Below, piece after piece: positions 45,621 to 56,520 of a stretch of 64,000 bases of DNA; the first letter of the stretch is position 1; every line of letters begins with the position of its first letter. The position numbers and the translations under genes were made by a program. The notes under the pieces are model-generated. The model saw only the letters and a list, made by a program, of their open reading frames with translations, was not told the DNA's origin and did no database searches. The stretch lies in assembly GCA_973895155.1 (NCBI GenBank), contig OZ316897.1, forward strand, positions 21,948,001 through 22,012,000, given 5' to 3'. This DNA comes from Marsupella aquatica. Taxonomy: Eukaryota > Marchantiophyta.

Positions 45621-47490
45621 TGTAGTTTGCTATAGAGAATCAAAAGAACTCTTTTACGTCTCTAAACTCGGTATTCGTTCCCGTTAAGAACAAGATTGGG
45701 TTGGTTTGATGAAATAAACTAAAAATAAAGCCTTAAGCTCTTGTGTCACACATAGTAATCAATCTTGACTACTTTAATCAGGTACTTTGAAGATCGCTCC
45801 ACAGCGGTGAGTAGTTTTTGATGATAACTCAACATCAGATAACCTTCAATTAAGCAAAAGATTGCAATTAACAAAACACAAGGAAAAATCTCTCAGAGTA
45901 TGCTTAAGGGAGTCTGGAATAGACCAAGGTTACTCCTTAGACATAAGTAATAATGGAATGACTTTAAGGGAATCCAAATCCACACGGCTTTTCAGATCTA
46001 AACTGCATACTAGAGTATCCTTTTAAAATGCTGGCAACATGTCTTGACCTTTCTTCCTAAGTGATACTTAGTCAAGATCTAAAAGGATAAATACTTCAGC
46101 ATTTAGATGGTACTAAGCAACATGAAGGTGGAAACATCATTTCCAATGCAACTTAAACTCAATGAGTTAACTCTAAGAACTTGTGAGATTACAATGTGTC
46201 ACCAAAGCGGAATCTGACATTATAATTCACGAGATTCATAACTGAGGTTTTACTTCAAGTATTTGGGTTCCAAAATACAAGAAGGAGGTAAGTCTCTCCA
46301 AATGTTAAACCTGATCTCGAACTCATAGATTCATGATCAACTAGTTTAACACAAGGGAGAGGCAAAACTGCAAAACTTAACCATCTCTCTACACTAGGGG
46401 AAGAGGTATAAATAGTGATGAACTACAGAATAAGAGGTCACAGGGTCGAAGAGACATGCCTCTTCATAACCCTCAAAAAGTCAAAACGACGATTCAATAA
46501 GTGGAAAGCCGGAAAAAATGGCTAAGTATGAACTCTTAAACTCTTAAAAACTTAAACTCTTAAAAACGTAAAAACTTAAACTCTTAAAAACGTAAAAACT
46601 TAAACTCTTAAACTCTTAATTTCGGTATACTAAAAATTGAGTAGATTCAACTATTTTTAACTTTCTACTCCTGGTTCGGAAAACTCTGAAATTTTTCCAG
46701 CAGGGTTTCCTAGGTACAGACTACAGCCTAAAGAAGTATGACAGCTTCTAAAGCTCTAGAACACATTTCTAAAAATCAGATAAGATGCACTACTCTAAAA
46801 ACTAACTAAGAACACTTAGAGACTTCTTCAAGCTTGCTGTCGGATGTCCTCGGGTTCGAGTAACTCCACAAGGGTAACAATTCGGTTCTGGGTAACCTCT
46901 ATCAGCTTAGCTTGGCGTGGGGATCCTCTAGAGTAGGGTAGGCACCTTAGTTGTCTCTCAGGATACATCAAAGGCATTCGCTTCATCAAATAACAGGAAT
47001 CTATACGAAGAGCTTCTCTGTATATCCCTAGTACATCATAGTTGTTGCAGGTGGCAGCATATACTTGGGGATAGTGATGCAGAAACTCATCACTATTCAT
47101 CATCCTAGAATAGAAGGGTCGAAGTCTCCATTTGACATCTCTGAAATACCGGTTGAAGCTGGGCAGAGTTTGAGAGGTAAGGTGGAAGAGAAGTCAGTAA
47201 TGAGCGCCTATGTCTTGCATTCCTTCCCTTTCAAGGTGAGCTCTTCATCCGTTGTGGAGTCCCGTTGAACTAGTTGTAAGATGTCACGATCACAGAGTCG
47301 CCAAATCTTAAGGTGTAACTCGTAAAGAAGTGAACTAGTAAACTCGTAAACTGAGTTTACTCGTAACTTAGGAACTTAGTAACTTTGAATGCTGTTTTAG
47401 TTACAGTTAGCAATAATTGCAGTCTAAACACCGTAAAAAATTTAAAAATTTTCAGTTTCTTCATGCTTTTGGAATTACCCACTACTTACA
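45621..47490 (-). repeat. 3' LTR of the gag-only element
   Basis: 1870 bases. It contains a short low-complexity run of AACTCTTAAAAAC units (46531-46620) and a 91-codon minus-strand frame at 46828-47103. That frame is identical in the other LTR, but I do not treat it as a gene. Confidence 0.92.
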
Positions 47491-47579
47491 TAGCCCTCTC
47501 CTCAAGCGGCGCCGTGCCCTCACAAGCCTTTCTGAAGTCTTCCACCAGAACTAAATCGCCTTTGAAATGCACATTGGTT

Positions 47580-48374
47580 TCAATTGTGTATTAAGTTTGA
47601 TACTTGACTGGACAATTTGTCAAGCAACTTGTATACTTGCTTAACTTTTGGTGAAATTGTGGAAATATCTGGTACTTGCTTCTTTTTCTTGGTTTTTGCT
47701 TTTTCAAATTCAGAGCTAGAGCTGGTTTCATCATTTGAAGAACTAGGTGTTGTCCTTTTAGTGTTCTCTTCACTGCTGTTGTCACTCCCCTCGTCTGACA
47801 TGGATTCTGATTCAGAATTGAGTTTCTTTTTCTTTTTCTTCTTAATATATTTCTTGAGCTCTTTTTTCAATCTTTTCTTTCCAGACACTTCTGAATCAAC
47901 ATATTTCTGTGCTGCAGCTAAAGCTTCTCCATATGTGGTTCCACCTTCTCTTCTCACATATCTTGCAATTCTAGATGGCAGTCCATTTATGAACCAATCT
48001 CTGACTGTTGATTTTGATGTAGCCGGGTTGTATTTGTCAACTAACTCTTCCAGCTTATCTGCATATTTCCGAACAGATCCATACTTGTTCATTTTTAAAT
48101 AAGAAATTTTTGTGAAGGCTCTTGCTGCTGCCCCATCTTCTTTGTATTTCTCTAAAAATGCAGCTTTTGTCTTTGTCCAGTCATTTTTATCTAAAAATCG
48201 ATGATGCCACTTTTGTGCTCCTTTCTTCATAAGTCCTCCAAAAATGCTTGCCTTCTCAGCGTCTTGGCTATGTCCATTTGAAATTGCAGTAGCTTCAAAC
48301 TCCTTTAAGTAGGTCTCTGCATCCTCTTTAGATGTCCCTTTGAAGGTGTCATAGCGAATATTATTCCGGGCCAT
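47580..48374 (-). CDS. gag: Gag protein of the TR-GAG element
   Basis: 264 residues from ATG 48374 (an upstream in-frame ATG at 48434 would add 20). The start of the fold is typical of Ty3/gypsy gag: DAETYLKEFEATA, QKWHHRFL, WTKTKAAFLEKY, YADKLEELVDKY and VRDWFINGLP. A Lys-rich tract (KKYIKKKKKKKL) and a Ser/Glu-rich tail follow, with no zinc knuckle. It forms the particle shell in related elements. The frame is intact and ends in TGA, in keeping with recent insertion. Confidence 0.88.
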   Translation of the reverse strand: MARNNIRYDTFKGTSKEDAETYLKEFEATAISNGHSQDAEKASIFGGLMKKGAQKWHHRFLDKNDWTKTKAAFLEKYKEDGAAARAFTKISYLKMNKYGSVRKYADKLEELVDKYNPATSKSTVRDWFINGLPSRIARYVRREGGTTYGEALAAAQKYVDSEVSGKKRLKKELKKYIKKKKKKKLNSESESMSDEGSDNSSEENTKRTTPSSSNDETSSSSEFEKAKTKKKKQVPDISTISPKVKQVYKLLDKLSSQVSNLIHN

Positions 48375-48541
48375 CTTGATCAAATGAGTAGGAAGAAATA
48401 AACTAGGCTGTGAAGGAGTGGCATTGAGATTCAATCAGGTGGAGGAATCTTTTAGGTGCAGATGAGGCTCCTTGTTTCTTCTTCCAAATTGGTTGACTAT
48501 TCTCACTCAGATATCCCTTATCTTGACTACCTGTGTCTTTT

Positions 48542-48778
48542 TTATAATTTGAATAGAGACCGCCTTAAGCTCTCCCATAATTTTTGTTTAACTCTCATCA
48601 GTCCAAATGAGGGAGAATTGGGGTGAGCTCTAAGTGTGGTGCTAGTGTCACGGAAAACACTAACATTGTCTCTCATTTCTTGATCTGGTGTAGCATCTCT
48701 GATCAATCTTCCTGCAAGTCTAACTGGAAGTGCAAAAGCATTCCAATCGGATGGTGTTAGTTTATTCGTGGTAGCCAT
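48542..48778 (-). CDS. Small frame upstream of gag, function unknown
   Basis: A 78-codon frame from ATG 48778 (MATTNKLTPSDWNAF, ending RRSLFKL) lies between the primer site and gag, in another frame. It may be part of the leader or of an N-terminal gag exon. Not recognised. Confidence 0.25.
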   Translation of the reverse strand: MATTNKLTPSDWNAFALPVRLAGRLIRDATPDQEMRDNVSVFRDTSTTLRAHPNSPSFGLMRVKQKLWESLRRSLFKL

Positions 48779-50067
48779 GGTCAAGGTTCACAGGATTGTT
48801 GACTCAAGGTAGCTCTCTCCTCATGAATTCAGGAAAATGGGACTTTGCAATTTGCTGAAGATTTGAATAGTCATATTGGTTAACTCTTTGGAGCTCTGAA
48901 GGGTCGTCATCTCGTAGCTTTCTTTGTCAGAGACTGAAGGAATGCGCTCTGCACATTTGTATCAGTCTGAAGATTTGAATAGTTGCTGATTTTTCTTCGC
49001 GTCGTGACTTCCAATTTCGCTTCCCTTTGTCAGTCATTCCTCATTCTGAAAGACATTTCTTTTGGAGGAGAGTTGGTGCGGGTGCATTCTTGGAGATCCT
49101 TGGTTTACAAGAGGCAGCTTCAATGGTCGCACCGTTCCGTCATTTCTCAAATCCACGCCCTTTCAAGTTTGCTCGATCCATGGCTTGTATGCCCCTTTGT
49201 TGACACTTCTCTGCATATGGTGTCCGCAAGCGTTGTGTCGTTTCATCGAGTTCTCGGCGAGGTGCGTCTCTTCCGTGTGTCCCGTCAACTTGTAACCCTT
49301 CAACTAGTAAACACTTAACTTGTAAACTCGTAAAGTCATAATCGTCACGACGCTTACCCGTAACTCGTAAGGGTTAACCCGCAATGCCTTATCCCCTCGT
49401 ATCTCGGCGAGTCCTTAGTAGCAAAGTACCCTTTCCACTTCAGATTTCTCACTGCTTTAGCTAACCTACTTTATCTGTGCCTCCGATTTTGTCTTTGCAT
49501 CAATGTACTAGCTAAGTCTTGTATAGAAATCACTATATATTCCTCTCTTGTAATTCTTCCATTTAGCCTTAATATAACCAAATGTAGATTTACTCGTTCC
49601 CACCAAGTAATAGATAGCCAATTATGAACTCCATACTACATCTCACACTTAACACCAAAGTTTGCGCATATCTATTGTGCAAGATGGCATAAGATATTCT
49701 AAAAAAAAAAAAAATCTCCAACTATTTATCTATGGCTTTTGCCGCCTAATTTTCCTAACAGTCTATCAAATTGGTTGCACTTTTATCTAAGTCGACTTCT
49801 CATAATGTAAGAAGTTCATACTCTTCCTATACTATAGATTTAATTGACCAAAGTGAACTGTCTCTTAATTTCCTATCTTTCTTCTCTACAATTATGGTAA
49901 GTTAAAGTCTACCAGCTCTCTTGATTTAATTAAATCAGACTTAATCCCTCCTCTAAAAGTAGCTTCTTCCTACCACAACTTAGGAAGTCATGCTATAATT
50001 AAAGTCCTCCTAACAATCATATGGAGACTTTACTCAATCTCCTTTCTTAATTCCAAAGCATTGCTTT

Positions 50068-50394
50068 TTAAGCACTTTTAAGCCTCTTCTTCTTAGCCTT
50101 CATTTTTCTCCTTCCTCTCATAACAAGGAGAACTCCTTCTCGAATTACCTCTGCAAATGCAGCTGGTGCATCTGTGAAAGTGTAAGGTCGAGCTTCCAAA
50201 ACTTGAATTGACCATTCTTCATATGTATCCATAAGGAATATTTCTTTCTGTAATTTCTCAATCAATTCAATTCTGAAATTTGACATCCACTGCCTGCATA
50301 TCATATTACCCCTTCTCCAAGAGATAAACAATGAAGTCTTGAGAAAGATGTCCTTTCTATAAGAGGAATGGCCTTCCCTCCTATATCCATTCAT
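50068..50394 (-). CDS. Small basic frame near the primer site, function unknown
   Basis: A 108-codon frame ending in a Lys/Arg-rich tail (GRRKMKAKKKRLKSA). It lies about 200 bases after the primer site. No domain is seen; it may be a leader peptide or chance. Confidence 0.2.
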   Translation of the reverse strand: MNGYRREGHSSYRKDIFLKTSLFISWRRGNMICRQWMSNFRIELIEKLQKEIFLMDTYEEWSIQVLEARPYTFTDAPAAFAEVIREGVLLVMRGRRKMKAKKKRLKSA

Positions 50395-50573
50395 CTTTCT
50401 CCCTTGGTTATAATAGAGTTAAAATCAGAGTAGAGATAACTTCCTCCTAAATGGAATTGGCCTAACTCCACTTACAATGGTTACTCTCTTTCTCCCTGGC
50501 CTGAAAATCTCTCTTAAAATCCAAGGCTTCTAATTTGGTCATTCACTGCCTAATGTCAAACCATTCCTGAATC

Positions 50574-50598
50574 TGTTCCCCGGCAGCGGCGCCAAAAA
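50574..50598 (-). promoter_or_regulatory. Primer binding site, tRNA-Asp type
   Basis: On the minus strand, TGGCGCCGCTGCCGGGGA begins a few bases inside the 5' LTR edge. It matches the complement of plant tRNA-Asp 3' ends (TGGCGCCGTTGCCGGGGA) with one change. At the other end, the purine-rich TTGAGGAGAGGG next to 47490 is the likely polypurine tract. Confidence 0.8.
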
Positions 50599-50603
50599 TC
50601 TCA

Positions 50604-52473
50604 TGTAGTTTGCTATAGAGAATCAAAAGAACTCTTTTACGTCTCTAAACTCGGTATTCGTTCCCGTTAAGAACAAGATTGGGTTGGTTTGATGAAATAA
50701 ACTAAAAATAAAGCCTTAAGCTCTTGTGTCACACATAGTAATCAATCTTGACTACTTTAATCAGGTACTTTGAAGATCGCTCCACAGCGGTGAGTAGTTT
50801 TTGATGATAACTCAACATCAGATAACCTTCAATTAAGCAAAAGATTGCAATTAACAAAACACAAGGAAAAATCTCTCAGAGTATGCTTAAGGGAGTCTGG
50901 AATAGACCAAGGTTACTCCTTAGACATAAGTAATAATGGAATGACTTTAAGGGAATCCAAATCCACACGGCTTTTCAGATCTAAACTGCATACTAGAGTA
51001 TCCTTTTAAAATGCTGGCAACATGTCTTGACCTTTCTTCCTAAGTGATACTTAGTCAAGATCTAAAAGGATAAATACTTCAGCATTTAGATGGTACTAAG
51101 CAACATGAAGGTGGAAACATCATTTCCAATGCAACTTAAACTCAATGAGTTAACTCTAAGAACTTGTGAGATTACAATGTGTCACCAAAGCGGAATCTGA
51201 CATTATAATTCACGAGATTCATAACTGAGGTTTTACTTCAAGTATTTGGGTTCCAAAATACAAGAAGGAGGTAAGTCTCTCCAAATGTTAAACCTGATCT
51301 CGAACTCATAGATTCATGATCAACTAGTTTAACACAAGGGAGAGGCAAAACTGCAAAACTTAACCATCTCTCTACACTAGGGGAAGAGGTATAAATAGTG
51401 ATGAACTACAGAATAAGAGGTCACAGGGTCGAAGAGACATGCCTCTTCATAACCCTCAAAAAGTCAAAACGACGATTCAATAAGTGGAAAGCCGGAAAAA
51501 ATGGCTAAGTATGAACTCTTAAACTCTTAAAAACTTAAACTCTTAATAACGTAAAAACTTAAACTCTTAAAAACGTAAAAACTTAAACTCTTAAACTCTT
51601 AATTTCGGTATACTAAAAATTGAGTAGATTCAACTATTTTTAACTTTCTACTCCTGGTTCGGAAAACTCTGAAATTTTTCCAGCAGGGTTTCCTAGGTAC
51701 AGACTACAGCCTAAAGAAGTATGACAGCTTCTAAAGCTCTAGAACACATTTCTAAAAATCAGATAAGATGCACTACTCTAAAAACTAACTAAGAACACTT
51801 AGAGACTTCTTCAAGCTTGCTGTCGGATGTCCTCGGGTTCGAGTAACTCCACAAGGGTAACAATTCGGTTCTGGGTAACCTCTATCAGCTTAGCTTGGCG
51901 TGGGGATCCTCTAGAGTAGGGTAGGCACCTTAGTTGTCTCTCAGGATACATCAAAGGCATTCGCTTCATCAAATAACAGGAATCTATACGAAGAGCTTCT
52001 CTGTATATCCCTAGTACATCATAGTTGTTGCAGGTGGCAGCATATACTTGGGGATAGTGATGCAGAAACTCATCACTATTCATCATCCTAGAATAGAAGG
52101 GTCGAAGTCTCCATTTGACATCTCTGAAATACCGGTTGAAGCTGGGCAGAGTTTGAGAGGTAAGGTGGAAGAGAAGTCAGTAATGAGCGCCTATGTCTTG
52201 CATTCCTTCCCTTTCAAGGTGAGCTCTTCATCCGTTGTGGAGTCCCGTTGAACTAGTTGTAAGATGTCACGATCACAGAGTCGCCAAATCTTAAGGTGTA
52301 ACTCGTAAAGAAGTGAACTAGTAAACTCGTAAACTGAGTTTACTCGTAACTTAGGAACTTAGTAACTTTGAATGCTGTTTTAGTTACAGTTAGCAATAAT
52401 TGCAGTCTAAACACCGTAAAAAATTTAAAAATTTTCAGTTTCTTCATGCTTTTGGAATTACCCACTACTTACA
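50604..52473 (-). repeat. 5' LTR of the gag-only element
   Basis: 1870 bases, nearly identical to 45621-47490. Because the element reads leftward, this copy should contain the active promoter. Confidence 0.92.
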
Positions 52474-52553
52474 GATAGGAATTTTGAAATTTAACCGATG
52501 AACCGAAGGATCTTAGTATTGTCGACTAGTATTTTTGTCGCCCGTAGTTTTCG

Positions 52554-52567
52554 CGATAATTTTATCG
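52554..52567 (+). repeat. Last palindrome copy of the large element
   Basis: CGATAATTTTATCG followed by GACTGCGCATTGC, beyond the LTR insertion and about 520 bases from the right end. A weaker relative (CCGATACAGTTATCGC) follows at 52781. Confidence 0.9.
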
Positions 52568-53067
52568 GACTGCGCATTGCTGTTGAAAGAATGGCATGTT
52601 GACTATGGTCACTTGCGGAGGTAACTGGTCAATTGCGGAGGTAACTGCAAGGTAAGTTTGACGAACCGTGCAGTAATTCTTATCGACTGTGATGTAAAAT
52701 ATTTTTGGTAAATATCCAAAAACTGAGAAAACTGAGAAAACTGAGATTGGGTCGGAGCTTTCGTGGCTCAAATCCGGAGTCCGATACAGTTATCGCACTT
52801 GGCTCAAAACATGGATATGGATTTATAGATAAGACCTTTCATATATCTTCAGAGAGCGTGAATATGAGGTTGAGGAGAAACTTGAATGTTTGTTAGCATG
52901 AATTTCATTGGTTTTGATCATTATTAAATTTGCTGTTTCAATCCGAACTCCGATACGAACTACATTATTTCCCCAAAAATGTGTTTTTGATGAAAAAAAC
53001 TGCCGATTTTGCGAGATTTGGCGGAAAATGAAAATACACTTCTTGTTTAGAGGAAATAGTTCTCGTT

Positions 53068-53088
53068 CGGTCTGAAATCGTGTTTGTT
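53068..53088 (-). repeat. Right terminal inverted repeat and target duplication (TGTT)
   Basis: CGGTCTGAAATCGTGTT ends at 53084 and is followed by TGTT at 53085-53088. Inside it is a 21-base segment absent from the left end, after which the CAAGAAGTGT block pairs again. Confidence 0.85.
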
Positions 53089-54305
53089 GTGTCGTTCTAG
53101 AACATCTTCAGAGATGGTGTTGAGGAAGCTCGTTGGTGTGTATCGAACATTAGCCAGCAACAAAGGTTTGTAGTCACCACCAGAGCGTTGGATTAGAAGA
53201 TGAATAGACCCTTTCCCAGGGGAAGTAACCGAGCCATTCCCAGTATTGATTGGTAGGGAATCATCAATGTAGTCAGCAAAGAGACTTCGGTTGTTGCAGA
53301 AATGATGACTAGCACCCAATCAGCAATCCATAGATTGGCAGAGGACTTGTTCTGCATATGATTGGTCGCATCATGACCAAATTGAGCATAATAGCTTGAA
53401 AAAATGTCACAGTCAATCTCCTCGGTGGATGTCGAGGCTACTTGCGCCTGTACATGATTGAGATGTCGAGCAGGAGTACTACTTTGATCTTGTATTCTCT
53501 ACAAGACTGCAGGATTTGGCTGCCAATGGTCAGGACGTAAATTGATGTGCGCGTAGAAGCAGCAGTCTGCACCATGACTAGGAAGTTGACAAGTGGTGCA
53601 CACATCTGGTCTGCCTGGCTTGAGACGCTTGTTCCTAGGAGGAGTCACAGTAGGAACTCGATTGGTGAGGACTTGAAGCGCAGCACGTTCACGTCTCCTA
53701 CCGGATTCATCAACCACTTTGTTAATGAGAGCACTGAGAGTGGGAAGATTCTTAGGATCATGTCTCATCTGGTCACGTTTATTTGCCGTCCAGTGCTCAA
53801 AGTGAGTGTCAAGAATGGTGACGAAGTGAAGAACTTGAATCTTTTCTTGAGTGACAATCCCGACAGCAGTGAATTTATCAATAGCAGCACAAAATGTGGC
53901 ACAAAACTCTTCAATCTCTTCGCCTTCATATTTGCAGTGGACAAAATTAGCCCAGATATCCTGCAAATGAATCAATCCGTCAGCCTCATACGTAGCAATT
54001 AGCTTTTCCCAGCAATCCTTGGCTAAGGAAATGTCAGCAAGTGTTTGTTGAATGTGAGGTCTGCATGATGAAAGATTAATATTGCGAGCTTGTGCAGCTC
54101 GGGAGTGAAAAACTTCTGAACGCTCAGCAAATTGATAGTCCTTTTCAGTAGGATCTCTAGTCGGTTCAGTCGCAGTCCCATCGACAAACTTCCAGACACT
54201 GGAGGCCTTGAGTGTGGAAGTACACAGTAGCTTCCATGCAGGAAAATTGAGACTACCCTCTAGCTTAGGTATGAGATGGTTGTTGTAGCCTACGGAGGTA
54301 CTCAT
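53089..54305 (-). pseudogene. Copia gag and protease half
   Basis: From ATG 54305, the copia gag domain (IPKLEGSLNFPAWKLL, VWKFVDG, KDCWEKLIATYEADG, VLHFVTILDTHFEHW) runs into a zinc knuckle CTTCQLPSHGADCC. An in-frame TAG at 53499-53501 is followed by more open frame (QSSTPARHLNHVQAQ). The aspartic protease site reads WIAD, then in the next frame GASHHFCNN, so one base is missing from the expected D-S-G-A-S. The segment ends at the target duplication next to the large element. No 5' LTR was recognised to the right. Confidence 0.88.
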
Positions 54306-54834
54306 CGAGAAGTTGGAAAAATATGTCAACAATGAAGCGAGAATACGAGTCAATGTATCGATGCAAGTAAAGCAAATGTACGTGAGAACACTATGGTAGA
54401 GCGTGATGAGTGAAATGTTTTCAGCCCATAACCTGTGACTAAAGCATACGCGCTCAAACATAGGAAAAATACAAATGCACAATGCAGTGAATAGAATGAG
54501 AGGAGACCCTCAAGTAGAGGCGCTCCATCTGAGAAAAAACAAAAAGGCAGTAGCAGCCCAAGCGATCAGCACAAACAGGTGGCGCGGCTGCCAGTACACA
54601 AAGGGCTGGCCGCGTCCCGCTTGTCACAGTCAAGACGTTAGGCGCTGGCAGGTAGATTTAATTCAAATCCTTAAACTAGATCATCGCTGTTTGATGCTGA
54701 TTGAATTTAAATCTGACTAGTCTGAGTCTGAGGCTAATATTCTATCTAACATGTAAAGCTAGTCCTAATATTAAGATCTTACTGTCACTAGTCTGAATGT
54801 CGGGAATTAGTATGAGTCATTCACAGTGAGAAGA

Positions 54835-56520
54835 GGGGAGGGAAAGGAGAGAGGAAAAGAGGGAAAGGGGATATAGGGAGAATAATAAGAAAAGGGAAGA
54901 AAAGGAAAAAGAAAAAACCAGATTCTCCCCACTAATTCCCGGTAAAGTTGTAGCCACCGTGGCTCTTTAGGAAGACATCGCTTTCACAATAAGACTAACC
55001 AAAATGAGAACATTTTTGCACTAACAATCACCCATTCAACCAAAACAACTTGTACACAAGTTGCACAACAAGACATGACCCAAACATGATTGCACAGGCA
55101 CACGTCAACAATAATGACAGCCTCCATGCATGACAGCCTATCTGAAACAATATTTGAGTTCCATATCTGAAACAATATTTGAGTTCCATGACTGCAACAT
55201 GGCCCCCATGACGACCAGGCCACCAACAACAACACAGTTGCAATGAATAAGCGTGCCAGCTCTCTACAATAGTTTTGTGCCTCACTGACTTTACTTGCCT
55301 TGAAGATTTTCATGCTTTGAAAACATGCATACTTTTGCATCAAGATGAGCAACTTCAATATATATATCTCATGTCACAACATTTCATTTCATAGTTCTAC
55401 CCCGAGTTTTGATCACCTGTACTTTTTTGCCTCATCTCAACTCAAGGGCATTAGACTAGTGTAGTATAATTGACATACATTTTATACTTGTAGGAATACA
55501 AACTAGCTCCAATCCAGATATTAAGTGTACAAGGACTGCTTGCAAGAAGTTATCTGTCATTGAGACACAAAAAAACTATACCCAAGGCGTTGAGCAAGCA
55601 GGATCAACAACACTATTGTAATCTACCCCAAAGTTTGTTATTAGAATCGTTGGTCTTCAATCAAAGATTCAAAGGAGGACAGTAAGAACAGTATGCTGAA
55701 AGAGTTAAGTGGGTAGCTGTCGTCCAGTGTCTTTAATCATGTTTTCCTGGTGGTTGATCTGGGTTACCCCCTGCGAGAAATGGTCACCAGGAGAATGCTA
55801 TCTCATATATGGATCGAGAGAATGACCAATGGGCTCTTGCCTAGCATGGAAGCCCGCGTGCACTATGTGCTGTTAGCTGACTTTTTCTCTCTATATATCT
55901 GGGACAGAGTCGAGATCTAAAGATGATGAGCCACGTCGGGAGATAGTACAGTTTACATCAGAAAGTAGTGTGAAGGTGGGTGGACGTCAGTGAAGTTGCA
56001 AAGTTCATCATGTTAGTGTAAGCTGGGCGGAGGCAAACGAAGGTTTAGGAGAAGATCTTCCATGTGAACATGTATTACAGTGGTCGTCACAGGGTGCTAC
56101 ACTGATATAGGTCAATGTCGAAGCATCTTGTTTAAGGGAAGAGACCTTGCGTCGGCTCTGCCAATCCATTGGGTCCACATGGCAACAAGTTTCTGGAGAC
56201 TAGCTTCTGGGCATGTTGATTAGTGATTACCTTGTTCACATTGCGCCATGACGTTGAAGCGTGTCACTAGAGTAGCAGACCGGAGACAAATGAATGAAAA
56301 AGAGGTGTATATAACTACGTTAGACTTGCTAATGAACGTGGCTCGAGGCTTGCACTTGAAAGTATGTCAAGTGAAGTCTGGGATTTTGGGATGCGCACTG
56401 GAAATGTTGATGAGGATGCGCGTTGGAAATGTCGATGAGGATGTGCGCTGGAAATGTCGATGAGGATGCGCGCCATAAATCAGACTTCAATTACTGAGTA
56501 TATATATATTACAATTTTGA
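54835..56520. repeat. Segmental duplication, copy B (copy A at 6330-7990)
   Basis: Direct-orientation copy of 6330-7990, beginning in the purine tract. It contains a local duplication of CATATCTGAAACAATATTTG at about 55140-55185 and the 18-base triplicated GATGAGGATGCGC unit at 56408-56470. Confidence 0.8.

Larger units (their letters stand above)
45621..52473 (-). mobile_element. Gag-only LTR retrotransposon (TR-GAG type), very recent
   Basis: Two 1870-base LTRs (45621-47490 and 50604-52473), starting TGTAG and ending TTACA, flank a 3113-base interior. A GATAG duplication lies on both sides (45616-45620, 52474-52478). Orientation is minus: the primer site is next to 50604 and gag reads leftward. 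The only difference I noticed between the LTRs is A at 46564 against T at 51547. The interior encodes gag but no protease, integrase or reverse transcriptase, so it would depend on a helper element. This matches the published TR-GAG class of non-autonomous elements. Confidence 0.9.
34484..53084. mobile_element. Large DNA transposon-like element, 18.6 kb, inserted in copia
   Basis: The ends are inverted repeats: 34484-34500 reads AACACGATTTCGGACCG, and the right end in reverse complement reads AACACGATTTCAGACCG. A second matched block, CAAGAAGTGT, lies inside each end (34503-34512 and 53036-53045). TGTT flanks both sides (34480-34483, 53085-53088). Deleting the element and one TGTT joins the copia protease half to the pre-integrase half in frame, which fixes the boundaries. 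Without the nested LTR element it is about 11.7 kb. It encodes a small Cys/His protein, an F-box-like protein, an unknown protein and a ParB-methyltransferase (plus strand), facing an RNase-H-like transposase candidate (minus strand). Repeated palindromes CGATAAATTTATCG fill its spacers and introns. I do not recognise the superfamily. Sola, Ginger and Academ elements also make 3-4 bp duplications, but the gene content differs. Confidence 0.85.

Noticed and set aside
46828-52251. Identical 91- and 67-codon frames in both LTRs
   Set aside because: Identity follows from the LTRs being recent copies, with no domain or splice support.
34484-53084. Endogenous giant virus or Polinton/Maverick origin of the large element
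   Set aside because: No B-family polymerase, packaging ATPase, capsid or retroviral-type integrase frame was seen, and the target duplication is 4 bp, not 6.
34361-53501. Alternative genetic code (TAG/TAA read as Gln), as in some ulvophyte algae, suggested by in-frame stops at plausible Gln positions
   Set aside because: The intact Cys-rich genes and the young gag frame use only CAA/CAG for Gln. The conserved Ran tail ends naturally at TAG. The in-frame stops occur only in genes that also have frame breaks.
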